A DNA stretch of 64,000 nucleotides from Rhodocyclaceae bacterium (GCA_016791105.1 JAEUNM010000085.1:124001-188000), one strand, 5' to 3'; numbered from the stretch's first letter, positions 8,129-16,944 are shown. Notes: generated by a model from the sequence alone, not told the origin. Numbers and translations: made by a program.

Positions 8129-9358
8129 CTAACGATTGCGCCGCAACGCATCGACGATTACCAGACGTGAAGCCTTCCAGGCCGGATACAGGCTGGACAC
8201 CACTGCCGCACCGACGGCCAGCGCGAGTGCATCGAACACCACCCGCAGCGTCAGGTTGATATGACCATCAAAGCCCTTGTCCATGCCAGGCGGCGGCGGC
8301 AAGGGTATGCCGATGCGCGAAATAATGACTGCCGCCGCGCAGCCAAGTATCACGCCGGCCACCCCGCCAACGACACCCAGCATTAGTCCCTCGCTGACGA
8401 ATATTCGCAGGATGCGGCGCCGGCGCAGTCCTAGCGCCATGCACGTACCGATTTCGCTAGTGCGCTCCAGCACGCTCATCGACAAAGTATTCGAAATCGA
8501 CAAGACAAAAATTACCGCGATGATGCCCTGCACGACCGCCACCTGGCGGCTGAACAAATCGCGCGTCTTGTTATAAAAGTCCGCCAGGCGGTACCACGGT
8601 ACGAATTCGAATTTCGTCTTGTCGAAGCGCCCGCGCAAGTTCCGCAACATCGAGTCGGTGTGCGCCGTATCGTCGATAAGCAAGAGCCACTGATGGGCGC
8701 CTTCAGCCCGAATCAGCGCTTGGCCCAAACCGATAGGCACACGCAGTGCCGCATCGTCGTATGCTTTGCTGACGGACGAAAAAATGCCACGCACCCGCCC
8801 CTCCACGGCATTGATACTGCCTTCGGCGGTGTTCGCCAACATTACGACAGTATCGCCCACCTTGGCCCCCAGGTTCTTGGCAAGCCCGCGACCTAATATC
8901 AGCCCTTTTGGATCAGCCGCATCCAGGTTTTCGCCAGCTACCATCGTAACCGACGTCGAAAGCTTGTCCTCGGCATCTGGCTCGACCCCCTGCCCGATGA
9001 AAGTCAGCGTGGTATCGCCCAGACTTAAAAGCCCGGAAAACGCCAGCCGCGGCGCCAGTGCTTCAATTCCTTTCTCTGCACCGAGCGATTGCATCGTGGC
9101 CTGCTCGCCGACGATCAGATACTTGTATGGATCCGACGTGCCCTTCTCGACATACCCGGGACGCACAACCTGAATGTGACCAAGCTGAGAATGGATGGTG
9201 GATTCCCGCATGCCTTCCATCAGCCATTCAATGAAGCCGGCAGAAAGAATCATTGCGATCACGCCCACACTCACCGCGACCATTGCGATCACGGTCCGGT
9301 GCCCCTGGCGCAGTACACTGCGCAGTGCGAGTGAAAGGTCGACAAGGACGAGGCGCAC
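8129..9358 (-). CDS. FtsX/LolC-like ABC transporter permease (paralogue 1)
   Basis: 409 residues with FtsX-like topology. A hydrophobic segment at about 22-43 follows a short basic start, then a periplasmic domain containing STIHSQLGHIQVVRPGY. Three C-terminal helices follow, the second containing GVVGGVAGVILGC. The cytoplasmic loop TSEIGTCMALGLRRRRI is typical of LolC/LolE/MacB permeases (coupling to an ATPase). It is the first gene of a two-gene minus-strand operon, divergent from the ThiF-like gene with about 100 bases between starts. The cognate ATPase is not in the window apart from FtsE, which has its own partner. Confidence 0.86.
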   Translation of the reverse strand: MRLVLVDLSLALRSVLRQGHRTVIAMVAVSVGVIAMILSAGFIEWLMEGMRESTIHSQLGHIQVVRPGYVEKGTSDPYKYLIVGEQATMQSLGAEKGIEALAPRLAFSGLLSLGDTTLTFIGQGVEPDAEDKLSTSVTMVAGENLDAADPKGLILGRGLAKNLGAKVGDTVVMLANTAEGSINAVEGRVRGIFSSVSKAYDDAALRVPIGLGQALIRAEGAHQWLLLIDDTAHTDSMLRNLRGRFDKTKFEFVPWYRLADFYNKTRDLFSRQVAVVQGIIAVIFVLSISNTLSMSVLERTSEIGTCMALGLRRRRILRIFVSEGLMLGVVGGVAGVILGCAAAVIISRIGIPLPPPPGMDKGFDGHINLTLRVVFDALALAVGAAVVSSLYPAWKASRLVIVDALRRNR

Positions 9359-9456
9359 TTTTTGTCTGGGTTTCCGGGCGATAGATGCCTCAAATTAGGA
9401 TACCATCTTTGAAAAGCTGGCGCCGCAACACGCACCGACGGGAGGCAATGCAAACA

Positions 9457-10353
9457 ATGGACGGACAACATCGCGATTTTTCGTATGAGCAAGCGTTTTC
9501 GCGCAATGTCGGCTGGGTGACGCAAGCGGAACAAGCCCAGTTGAAGTCCAAGCGCGTCGCCATAGCGGGACTGGGCGGTGTAGGCGGGTTCCATTTGCAA
9601 ACCCTTGCACGACTTGGAATAGGCGAATTTTCAATCGCCGATTTTGACGTTTTCGACATCGTCAATTTCAATCGCCAGGCTGGTGCCATGATGAGCACCC
9701 TGGGCCGGCGAAAAATTGACGTGCTCGCCGAACAAACCCGCGACATCAATCCCGAGGTCGATTTGCGCCTGTTCGACCAGGGCGTAACGGCTGACAATCT
9801 GGACGACTTTCTGCGCGGCGCCGATCTTTACGTGGATGGGCTGGACTTTTTCGCATTCGAGGCTCGACGTGCAACCTTCGCCGCCTGCGCGCGTCTGGGG
9901 ATACCGGCCGTCACGGCGGCCCCGCTGGGCATGAGCACCGCGCTATTGGTATTTCTGCCCGGCGCCATGACATTCGAGGAGTATTTTCAGCTCGACGGTC
10001 TGCCCGAACTCGAACAGGCCGTGCATTTTCTTGTCGGGCTCGCGCCGGCTGCAATGCACATCGAATACCTGGTGGACCCGACGCGGCTTGATCTGGCAAA
10101 CCGGCGCGGCCCCTCGACACCGATGGCCTGTTACCTTTGCGCCGGCGTCGCGGCCACCGAAGGGCTGAAAATCATGCTAGGGCGCGGGGATGTACTGGCC
10201 GCGCCGTGGGCACATCAATTTGACGCCTTCAGCAACCGTCTCAAACGCACTCGGCGCGAGAACGGGAATAGCCACCCCTTGCAGCGCCGGCGCATTTCGG
10301 CGCTGAAAAAGCAGGTCTACGAAATTGCCCGCCTGCAGGGTTTGATAACTTAG
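9457..10353 (+). CDS. ThiF/MoeB/E1-like adenylyltransferase family protein
   Basis: About 298 residues. The Rossmann nucleotide site is VAIAGLGGVGGFHLQTLARLG, followed by the acidic loop ADFDVFDIVNFNRQ with the conserved Asp and the Asn-Arg pair that bind ATP in E1-like enzymes. No CxxC zinc pairs and no obvious ubiquitin-like partner are seen. Members of this family adenylate a C-terminal Gly of a small sulfur carrier or a peptide substrate. Two starts are possible: ATG at 9448 lies only 2 bases after GGAGG, while ATG at 9457 lies 11 bases after it; I prefer 9457. It is followed after 10 bases by a nitroreductase-like gene, forming a two-gene unit. Function in this pathway is unknown. Confidence 0.85.
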   Translation: MDGQHRDFSYEQAFSRNVGWVTQAEQAQLKSKRVAIAGLGGVGGFHLQTLARLGIGEFSIADFDVFDIVNFNRQAGAMMSTLGRRKIDVLAEQTRDINPEVDLRLFDQGVTADNLDDFLRGADLYVDGLDFFAFEARRATFAACARLGIPAVTAAPLGMSTALLVFLPGAMTFEEYFQLDGLPELEQAVHFLVGLAPAAMHIEYLVDPTRLDLANRRGPSTPMACYLCAGVAATEGLKIMLGRGDVLAAPWAHQFDAFSNRLKRTRRENGNSHPLQRRRISALKKQVYEIARLQGLIT

Positions 10354-10363
10354 GATCACGCGC

Positions 10364-11440
10364 ATGGACGCAATCGAGCAGATTCTCGATCTCGCGCGCT
10401 GGGCGCCCAGCGGCGACAACACGCAGCCGTGGAAATTCGAAATCGTGTCGGACACGCACGTCGTCGTACACGGCTTTGATACACGCGACCATGTCGTGTA
10501 TGACTTGGACGGCCATCCAAGCCAGATGGCGCACGGCGCATTGCTCGAAACAATACGCATCGCCGCCAGTCAGCATGGCTTGGGCGTCAAGGTTACGCAA
10601 CGTCCGGACACCCCGGAAACCCACCTTTTATACGACGTCCGCTTCGAGGCCGACGCCTCCGTCACACCCGATCCGCTCGCGGCCTGCATCACCACGCGCT
10701 GTGTGCAGCGCCGCCCTATGTCCACGCGCCCGCTAGGCGACACCGAAAAGGCCAAGCTCGCCGCTGCGGCTCAGCCCTGCTCGGTCACGTGGTTCGAAAG
10801 CTTTGGCGCGCGCTGGACCATTGCCAAGCTCAATTTCGCCAACGCGCACCTACGTCTCACGTTGCCAGAAGCCTATCTCGTCCATCGCAGTGTTATTGAG
10901 TGGAAAGCGCGCTACAGCACCGACAAAATTCCTGAGGCTGCCGTGGGCGTCGACCCGCTCACAGGATCGATGATGCGTTGGGTCATGCAAAGCTGGGAGC
11001 GCGTCGACTTGTTCAATCGCTACTTCGGCGGGACCCTTGCGCCCCGCTTGCAACTGGATCTGATTCCGGGTATTGCCTGTGCTGCCCACGCCTGCCTGGT
11101 ATTTCCACGGCAGCCCACCAGCATCGCTGATTACGTTACGGCTGGCCGCGCCATGCAGCGCTTCTGGCTGACAGCCGAATCGCTTGGGCTGCGCCTGCAG
11201 CCGGAAATGACACCGTTGATTTTCTCCCGCTATCACCGCGAGCAACGAGTTTTTACGAAAATGTCAGTGAAACAGGCAGAGGCCGGAGTGCTTGCCCAAC
11301 GCCTGGAAGCCATCATGGGCCGCGATGAGGCGACAAAAGCAGCATTCTTATGCCGTTTGGGTTGGGCCGAAACCGCCGCCTCACGCTCGTTGCGCCTTGA
11401 GCTGGACCAACTAAAGGTAGCGAGATCCGAAGGGCGGTGA
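10364..11440 (+). CDS. Nitroreductase-family FMN oxidoreductase-like protein
   Basis: 358 residues. The N-terminal FMN site RWAPSGDNTQPWKF (residues 13-26) is the nitroreductase signature, and a C-terminal region contains the second half of the fold (GIACAAHACLVF, then a helix with AMQRFWLTAESLGLRLQPE). The length is greater than the usual 200 residues, as in the longer Acg-like forms. It lies 10 bases after the ThiF-like gene, so the two products probably act together, for example adenylation plus redox tailoring of the same substrate. The substrate cannot be told from sequence. Confidence 0.82.
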   Translation: MDAIEQILDLARWAPSGDNTQPWKFEIVSDTHVVVHGFDTRDHVVYDLDGHPSQMAHGALLETIRIAASQHGLGVKVTQRPDTPETHLLYDVRFEADASVTPDPLAACITTRCVQRRPMSTRPLGDTEKAKLAAAAQPCSVTWFESFGARWTIAKLNFANAHLRLTLPEAYLVHRSVIEWKARYSTDKIPEAAVGVDPLTGSMMRWVMQSWERVDLFNRYFGGTLAPRLQLDLIPGIACAAHACLVFPRQPTSIADYVTAGRAMQRFWLTAESLGLRLQPEMTPLIFSRYHREQRVFTKMSVKQAEAGVLAQRLEAIMGRDEATKAAFLCRLGWAETAASRSLRLELDQLKVARSEGR

Positions 11441-11526
11441 TATCATTGTCGAAGATTTTTACAGTGGTGTCGGCCTCGTGCCCACTCGATCCCTCAAGCA
11501 CCTGATTTAGAACAACTTCAGGAAGG

Positions 11527-11543
11527 TGGACCAATTATTGCTT
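11527..11543 (+). promoter_or_regulatory. Candidate sigma-54 promoter of the first PEP-CTERM gene
   Basis: TGGACC-N5-TTGCTT has the GG and GC dinucleotides exactly 12 positions apart, as needed for RpoN. The -12 half (TTGCTT) is a full match; the -24 half has two mismatches to TGGCAC. It lies about 47 bases before the ATG at 11590. PEP-CTERM genes in related bacteria are known to use sigma-54 with the PrsK/PrsR pair. Confidence 0.55.
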
Positions 11544-11589
11544 AGGGTATTGGCACCCAACCCCGGAAACCCTAGCGGGATCTACCAGC

Positions 11590-12681
11590 ATGAATTTCGC
11601 AAAACACCCTTTCGCCCAGACTGCACTCGTGACGGCAATGCTGGTCGCGGCGTCCAGCGCGCACGCGGGGCAGGTATTTTCGTTTGATCCCACCGGGAAC
11701 GCCAATACCACCGGCGGCGCGATCGACATCACTACGTTCGACTGGACACCGGACAACGCCCTCGTACTCGGGGCATTTTCTACCCTTCCGCTTGCCTTCG
11801 GAGGTCCCACGCCCGCGGTTCCGAGTGACCAGCAGGCAAACGAAATCTATGTGCAGGTGCTTACTGAAGGACGCTTGGCCGGTTTCCTGAATCCAAGCTC
11901 CGACAATAGCTGCGCAACGGCAATACAATTTTGTGCTGGCTTTTACAATCGCGAGTTTACGTTTCAGTTCTCTGCTTGGGAGTTCATCAAAGACGTAGGC
12001 AATGAAACCACGACTTTCCGGTTGGCCCCAGGCGATTCTTTTTACCGGATTTATGCTGACACTTCGAAAAACGCCAACGTTACGACCGGCAATGGTTACG
12101 CGGACGGTACGCTGATTTTTGAAGCCAGGGTATCCACCCTTACGGGCACATTCACGTCGTTTTCCGCGCAGGATCCGGTCAAATATCCAGTCGGGCTACT
12201 GGACAAGAACGGCGTAGACAACCAGCGCGGGACGCTCACGACCCAGGGTACCGGTAACAATTCCTTTGGCTTTCAGGTGACCTACCTGGATACCAACTAC
12301 TTCCGGACCCAGGTCGTCGGCGGCAATGACACCAGCAGCCTGTCTACGGCATTCAATCAGGTAAACCCGTCGGACAAAGTCGTGGGGGTAACACCGGCCT
12401 ATAGCAAGTACGATACGGACCCCAGTTCGGGCGTTACGATCAAGCGCGTGAATGGCACAACGGTAATTGGCGATCCGAATAGCTGCGGCCCGCTGAACCG
12501 GAAAGGCCAGACAGAAACCGGGGTAAATGTAGCGCGTTGCGACTTCCATATCCAGACCGACGCCTCAACGTCCTTCCTGCTGGAAGTCCCCGAGCCGCCC
12601 GCAACTTGGTTGGTGGCATTCGGCCTCGTGCTCCTGCCCTTGGCGCACTCGTTCCGCACCTCGCGGCGCACGCAAGCCTGA
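11590..12681 (+). CDS. PEP-CTERM sorting domain protein (paralogue A)
   Basis: 363-residue exported protein. The signal peptide (about 1-26) ends ASSAHAG. The mature part begins with VFSFDPTGNANTTGG and shares many blocks with the second PEP-CTERM protein downstream, including TFDWTPDNAL and RCDFHIQTDAS. The C-terminus carries the exosortase sorting signal: EVPEPPATW (PEP at about 334-336), a hydrophobic helix, then the basic tail RTSRRTQA. XrtA would cleave at the PEP motif and the protein would go to the surface or the extracellular matrix. The function of the ectodomain is not known. It stands alone on the plus strand between a candidate sigma-54 promoter and a strong terminator. Confidence 0.9.
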   Translation: MNFAKHPFAQTALVTAMLVAASSAHAGQVFSFDPTGNANTTGGAIDITTFDWTPDNALVLGAFSTLPLAFGGPTPAVPSDQQANEIYVQVLTEGRLAGFLNPSSDNSCATAIQFCAGFYNREFTFQFSAWEFIKDVGNETTTFRLAPGDSFYRIYADTSKNANVTTGNGYADGTLIFEARVSTLTGTFTSFSAQDPVKYPVGLLDKNGVDNQRGTLTTQGTGNNSFGFQVTYLDTNYFRTQVVGGNDTSSLSTAFNQVNPSDKVVGVTPAYSKYDTDPSSGVTIKRVNGTTVIGDPNSCGPLNRKGQTETGVNVARCDFHIQTDASTSFLLEVPEPPATWLVAFGLVLLPLAHSFRTSRRTQA

Positions 12682-12749
12682 ACGAAGTCACAGCCGCGGA
12701 CGCCTAAAACGCTGCCCCCCGCCGCGGGGAGTCCCGATAGACAACACGT

Positions 12750-12793
12750 GCAACAGCACGACACCAATTCTGGTGTCGTGCTGTTGCGTTTTG
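12750..12793 (+). terminator. Rho-independent terminator after PEP-CTERM gene A
   Basis: A perfect 17-bp stem (12750-12766 pairs with 12771-12787) with the 4-base loop ATTC is followed by GTTTTG. It lies 69 bases after the stop at 12681. Confidence 0.85.
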
Positions 12794-12992
12794 CTATGCC
12801 GTGTTTGCTGCGGGCAGAATCAAAACAATCGAGCCTGAGGCGTAACCGAACAACCGCTGCGCATGCGGAAACGCTCCTGAACTTACAGGTCGCTCGAGAA
12901 GCCAAAACCGGTTGTCGAGCTTTTTTACACTTGACCAGAATCGCGCCCCCAGAAAAACCACAACACGCTGTTTTATATAGATTTTTATAATC
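12794..12992. other. Spacer between the two PEP-CTERM genes
   Basis: Together with the flanking terminator and promoter, this forms a 418-bp gap (12682-13099) with no gene. The last part (about 12970-12990) is a sharp AT-rich patch just upstream of the candidate sigma-54 promoter, a plausible place for DNA bending or IHF binding. No clear activator inverted repeat was identified by eye. Confidence 0.4.
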
Positions 12993-13008
12993 TGGCACGC
13001 CACGTGCT
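12993..13008 (+). promoter_or_regulatory. Candidate sigma-54 promoter of the second PEP-CTERM gene
   Basis: TGGCACGCCACGTGCT matches the RpoN consensus TGGCAC-N5-TTGCW with one mismatch (G for the first T of the -12 half) and correct GG-GC spacing. An AT-rich tract lies just upstream, and the ATG at 13100 follows about 92 bases downstream. Confidence 0.68.
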
Positions 13009-13099
13009 TATAGATGGCAGGACGCCTTCGATGCAGCGGGCCGCAAAACCCAATCGACAGCGCTGCCTTATGTACTTGGACCTTGGAGAAAAGCCCATC

Positions 13100-14092
13100 A
13101 TGAAAAAACTTGCACAAATCGCGGCAGCGGTTGCAGCGCTCGGCACGATAAGCGCTGCGAATGCGGGCGTTGCGATTCAGTTTGACCCGACCGGCAATGG
13201 CGGCAGCACCGGCGGGACGCTTTCGGTCGAAACATTCGATTGGGCGCCTGACAACGCCCTGTCTGTCGGCGCGTTTTCCACCACGCCGAATGCCGACGGC
13301 TCCGTCACTACCACCACGGTGGCTCAAGCCAGGCTCACCGGGTTCATCAACTCGTCGGCAGGTGAGGATTGCGCGACCAACATCTTCTACTGCGCAGCCG
13401 CCTACACAAACGAATTCACGTTCCAGGCATCGTTCCGTGAGCGTTCGACCGGTATCGGTTCGTCGAATGCGAACTTCACGTTGGACACATCGGTGGGTTC
13501 GTTCTATCGCATCTTTGCCAATACGCCGAAAGATGCCAGCAACACGACCGGTGGTGGCTACGGAAACGGCACGCTGATTTACGAAGCCCGGATTACCGCG
13601 GTGACCGGCACGTTCAATGATGCAACTCGTAGTGACCCGGGCACCAATCCGGTCGATTTGCTCGACAAAAACGGGGTGGATAACCAGAACGGCGTCCAGT
13701 CGCACCAGGGTACGGGCAACAACACGATCAGCATGACGGTCACGTTCCTCAATCCGGCCTACTTCCTGAGCGCGATCACGTCGGCTGACGACACTACCAG
13801 CCTGCGCACCTCGTTCAATCAGGTCAATCCGTCCGACACGGTTGTTGGATTCACACCCAGCTACAGCTTTGACGGGACGGACAAGATCAACGGCGACGTA
13901 GGCGCTGGTACCTGCAACCCGTTCGCACCGAACGGCCGCACGGAAAGTGGCGACACGAACACCGGCCGCTGCGATTTCCACATCCAGACGGACGGTTCGT
14001 TGAGCTTCAACTTGGCGCCGGAACCCGCGACGCTTGGCATGCTCGGCCTGGGCTTGGCGTTTGCCGGCCTGAGCCGCCGCCGCAGCAAGTAA
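13100..14092 (+). CDS. PEP-CTERM sorting domain protein (paralogue B)
   Basis: 330-residue exported protein starting at the ATG at 13100, with GGAGAA about 9 bases upstream. The signal peptide ends SAANAG. The mature protein begins VAIQFDPTGNGGSTGG and parallels paralogue A along most of its length, including two Cys-containing segments (SAGEDCATNIFYCAA and the GTCNP/GRCDFHIQTD region). The C-terminal signal is APEPATLGMLGLGLAFAG followed by LSRRRSK, the most typical PEP-CTERM form. It is expected to be processed by an exosortase and retained at or released from the cell surface. Its own promoter and terminator make it a single-gene unit. Confidence 0.92.
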   Translation: MKKLAQIAAAVAALGTISAANAGVAIQFDPTGNGGSTGGTLSVETFDWAPDNALSVGAFSTTPNADGSVTTTTVAQARLTGFINSSAGEDCATNIFYCAAAYTNEFTFQASFRERSTGIGSSNANFTLDTSVGSFYRIFANTPKDASNTTGGGYGNGTLIYEARITAVTGTFNDATRSDPGTNPVDLLDKNGVDNQNGVQSHQGTGNNTISMTVTFLNPAYFLSAITSADDTTSLRTSFNQVNPSDTVVGFTPSYSFDGTDKINGDVGAGTCNPFAPNGRTESGDTNTGRCDFHIQTDGSLSFNLAPEPATLGMLGLGLAFAGLSRRRSK

Positions 14093-14107
14093 GCGAAGTT
14101 TTTGCCG

Positions 14108-14138
14108 CAAAAAAACGGGCCGCAAGGCCCGTTTTTTT
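14108..14138. terminator. Bidirectional Rho-independent terminator
   Basis: The stem ACGGGCC/GGCCCGT (14115-14121 with 14126-14132) has a GCAA loop. It is flanked by an A-run on the left and a T-run on the right, so it can serve PEP-CTERM gene B (plus) and, less directly, the glycosyltransferase (minus) that ends at 14271. Confidence 0.85.
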
Positions 14139-14270
14139 ATGTCGATTTTCTCCGCTCTTGAACGCCCAATGGCAGAACGGCCAAAGCCCTTAGCGCAAAC
14201 GCGCAGCCCATACGGGAGCCCGCCCGCTAGGAATCCGGCTGGTACACCCCGTCGCCGCAGTTGAGGCGGA

Positions 14271-15473
14271 TCAGACAAACACTTCGCTGCGCAATAAGGA
14301 ATACACGACCGACGTCACGTCCGTCCGTGCAATTTCAGCAGCAACCTCGCCCGCTTTCGCGCGAGCAACTGAATTTTCGACCAAGTTGCGCGCCGTGCTG
14401 GCAAGCACGCGGGGGTCAAATCGGTCAGCACGCAATACCTTACCGACCCCACCTCGTTCGAGCGCGCGCATATTCAGAAACTGATCGAGATTATTTGCGA
14501 TGCCGATGACCGGCTTTCCGGCCGTCAGTGCCTGCTGCGTGGTGGGGCTGCCCCCGTTGCAAACAACGAGATCCGAGCGCGCAGCGGCTTGATCGCCCGG
14601 CAGATACTTTTCGACGTAGAGCCCGGACATGGCAGGCGGATTCGCCGTCCCCGCCGTCGCAAGTACCACGGAAAAGCCCGCCTCACAAAGTGATTTGGCA
14701 ACCGAGCCGGCAAGTTCGCCCTTGCCTGAACTGCCCAGGGTAACGTATGCGAGCGGCTGGCTATCGGGCAGTTCGGACCACCATCCCGGCAGCGGAACCG
14801 GCGGCGACCAGGCGATGGGCCCGATTACCCTGTGGTTCGACGGGGCACCGCTAAGCGCGAAGAGCGAGGGCACGTCGGCGTACAGGGTGAGATCGCTGTC
14901 GGTGTATACGCGGCGTAAATCTTGCCCGCAGTCGGGCAGGCCCGCCGCACGTAGCACCTCCTCGAGCGGCCGGCAATGCTGGCGGAAGGCAAGCGGCCGT
15001 ATCCAGTTGAAGATTTTTGTCCCCAGGGGCAACGGCAAAATGCGGCTGACGGGAAGTTCTGGCATCGGCCAATCGCCGTCTATGGGGTAATAGGAACTCC
15101 AGTAAGCATTACTGATATTGGCGTAGCGAACTTTCGCGATGCGCGCACTGACAGCCAGCGACAGCCGAAAATCTGCCACGATGACGTCCGGTTTGACCTC
15201 GTCGATCAAAGCCAAATCGTCGCGGACATACTGTTCCAGCGTTGCGCGGTCATATAGTGGATCGCCCTTGGCGAGTTTGCGGGCGAACACCTCGGGCGCC
15301 TGTGCCTGAAGTGGGCGCCACTCACCGCGGTAGTCACGCAGAAAGCCGCGATAGCGCTCTGGGCAAACAAATATTGGCTCGCAATCAAATTCTGCAGCAC
15401 GGCCCGCCAGCGCGGCAGGTCGCGCCACGTGAGCGAGCGTCGCACCTTCGGCAATGAATAGTATGCGTAACAT
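14271..15473 (-). CDS. MGT-family (UDP-glucuronosyltransferase-like) glycosyltransferase
   Basis: 400 residues with GT-B architecture (GT1/COG1819 type). The N-terminus MLRILFIAEGATLAHVARP holds the acceptor-side Rossmann start. The C-terminal half holds the donor site VVCNGGSPTTQQALTAGKPV followed by NNLDQFLN, matching the family pattern (H/N)GG..T..(E/Q)AL..G.P......DQ..N. It would transfer a sugar to a small lipophilic acceptor or glycolipid in the cytoplasm. It lies 31 bases downstream of the DUF1302-like gene on the same strand, likely one operon. The acceptor is unknown; the neighbouring acyltransferase makes a lipid-type acceptor attractive, but this is inference. Confidence 0.83.
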   Translation of the reverse strand: MLRILFIAEGATLAHVARPAALAGRAAEFDCEPIFVCPERYRGFLRDYRGEWRPLQAQAPEVFARKLAKGDPLYDRATLEQYVRDDLALIDEVKPDVIVADFRLSLAVSARIAKVRYANISNAYWSSYYPIDGDWPMPELPVSRILPLPLGTKIFNWIRPLAFRQHCRPLEEVLRAAGLPDCGQDLRRVYTDSDLTLYADVPSLFALSGAPSNHRVIGPIAWSPPVPLPGWWSELPDSQPLAYVTLGSSGKGELAGSVAKSLCEAGFSVVLATAGTANPPAMSGLYVEKYLPGDQAAARSDLVVCNGGSPTTQQALTAGKPVIGIANNLDQFLNMRALERGGVGKVLRADRFDPRVLASTARNLVENSVARAKAGEVAAEIARTDVTSVVYSLLRSEVFV

Positions 15474-15504
15474 GGGGCGACTTTCGCGTCAGCGCGACGC
15501 CACG

Positions 15505-16911
15505 TCAGAAACTGAGACGCACTTCGGTGTATACCCGATCGGAATTCCCAAAGCGCCCAAAGAAGCCGCTGCGATTGCCTCCGAACGCGTCGACGCCGAA
15601 GCGCGCGCGCCAGTTTCGGGCGAAATTCCAGTCCAGTTTCGGTCGCAACATCCAGTCGCTGCGGGACAGGCTCTGCACGCCCAAAATTTCGCCTTCCCAA
15701 CCGCCGCCAAATTTCTTATTGACAAGTAGCGCCCAGCCCGGCTCGTGCGCTTTGGCCAATAATCCTGGCGTCGGATCAAGATGCACGCGTTCGAAGTATT
15801 GCAACGTCATACGCCCCTCGCCCGGTAACGCAAATTCTGCTCCAATCGCATAGTCCAGCATTTTCTGGCGCGCTAGACCGCCGTCTGCGGTCGGCGTCGA
15901 CACCTGAACGCGGCGATCGTAAGTCAGCACCCCCTCGCCCTTGAGCAGGAATTCACCGAGATCCTTGCTGAACGTACCGCCCCACTGATGTATCCAGTCA
16001 TGCAGCGGCGTATAGGTGTCTGTCCCGCCTGTAGTGGCACGCACAAACACGGGATTGACGTCTAGGCTTCGGTAGTAGAAAGCAGACACATCCCAGCCGT
16101 TCCACAGGTAGTTCATACGCAATCCATAATTGGAATTGCGCAGCTTGCGCGCTGGTTTGACTTCTTCATTAATCACCGGTTGCTGCCCAGGCACCAGGTT
16201 CGGCATGGGGAAAAAATCGGCTCCTGGGCGACCGAATTTGTCGAAGCTAGGATAGGGAACCCAAAGCAGCTCGGCGTGGAAATTGCCGTTAAAGTATTCG
16301 CTGCGCACGGCCCATTGCGGGATACGCATCTGATCGAATTCCGGCAGAAAAAACTCGCGCATGTCGCGCGCCGACACGGCATCGGCAAAAAACAGCCCGA
16401 CCATTTCGCCCCACACGACGTGCTGCCGCCCCACCCGCATATCCAAGCCGAAGGCCCTGAAATCGAGATAGTTTTCGCGCAGCATGAAGCCGGCGCGCTG
16501 GTCGCGCCGCACGTCTGCGTTGTAAAAATCATTGCCCGCCGTATAGGCAAGGTCTACGTCTGCTCGCGCGCCGATTTTCCACTTAACGCCGTCACCCAGG
16601 CGCCCGCTGCGCCCTATGTCCAGGCGCGGGCGCAGTTTCGACCAATGCGCGGGATTGTCATAGGAATAGGCTGCGCCAAATTCGACAAACCCAACCCAGC
16701 TTTTTGCTGACGTAGATTCCGGCAGGTCGATTTTGTCGATGTCGAAAAGCCCGTCGTCGTCCTTGGCAGCAATGGCCGGAGCACACCAAATGAACGCTGC
16801 GCACGTGAGGGCCACGCCGACGCGCTGGCGCAAAGCAAACGCGGCCGACGCCGACATTTGCGCGGCGTGAATGCCATTGCCCGCCGGGCAAGCTACAAAC
16901 TGCTGCAACAT
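15505..16911 (-). CDS. DUF1302-like outer-membrane beta-barrel protein
   Basis: 468 residues from the ATG at 16911, which has GGAGAT 7 bases upstream; ATG 16857 is an alternative start at the signal peptide. The export signal (ALTCAAFIWCAPAIAA) precedes a barrel with many aromatic strands, among them LDMRVGRQHVVWGEM, the typical segment of DUF1302/DUF1302-like porins, and a C-terminal EVRLSF. Such barrels are often encoded beside LolA-like proteins and LolE-like permeases; both occur here. Probable role: outer-membrane passage for a hydrophobic product. It is divergent from the LolA-like gene, with 236 bases between starts. Confidence 0.82.
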   Translation of the reverse strand: MLQQFVACPAGNGIHAAQMSASAAFALRQRVGVALTCAAFIWCAPAIAAKDDDGLFDIDKIDLPESTSAKSWVGFVEFGAAYSYDNPAHWSKLRPRLDIGRSGRLGDGVKWKIGARADVDLAYTAGNDFYNADVRRDQRAGFMLRENYLDFRAFGLDMRVGRQHVVWGEMVGLFFADAVSARDMREFFLPEFDQMRIPQWAVRSEYFNGNFHAELLWVPYPSFDKFGRPGADFFPMPNLVPGQQPVINEEVKPARKLRNSNYGLRMNYLWNGWDVSAFYYRSLDVNPVFVRATTGGTDTYTPLHDWIHQWGGTFSKDLGEFLLKGEGVLTYDRRVQVSTPTADGGLARQKMLDYAIGAEFALPGEGRMTLQYFERVHLDPTPGLLAKAHEPGWALLVNKKFGGGWEGEILGVQSLSRSDWMLRPKLDWNFARNWRARFGVDAFGGNRSGFFGRFGNSDRVYTEVRLSF

Positions 16912-16928
16912 AATCGAATCTCCGATCT

Positions 16929-16944
16929 GGCCAGGCACGTGCCG
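16929..16944 (-). promoter_or_regulatory. Weak sigma-54-like site before the DUF1302-like gene
   Basis: On the minus strand, CGGCAC-N5-TGGCC has the GG and GC pairs at the right spacing but three mismatches overall, and it would leave a very short leader before the ATG at 16911. It is noted because the two PEP-CTERM genes nearby have better sites of this type. Confidence 0.25.

Noticed and set aside
12794..14278. 494-codon minus-strand frame covering the second PEP-CTERM gene
   Set aside because: The plus-strand gene has signal peptide, sorting signal, promoter and terminator. The minus-strand translation is Arg-rich and without motif.
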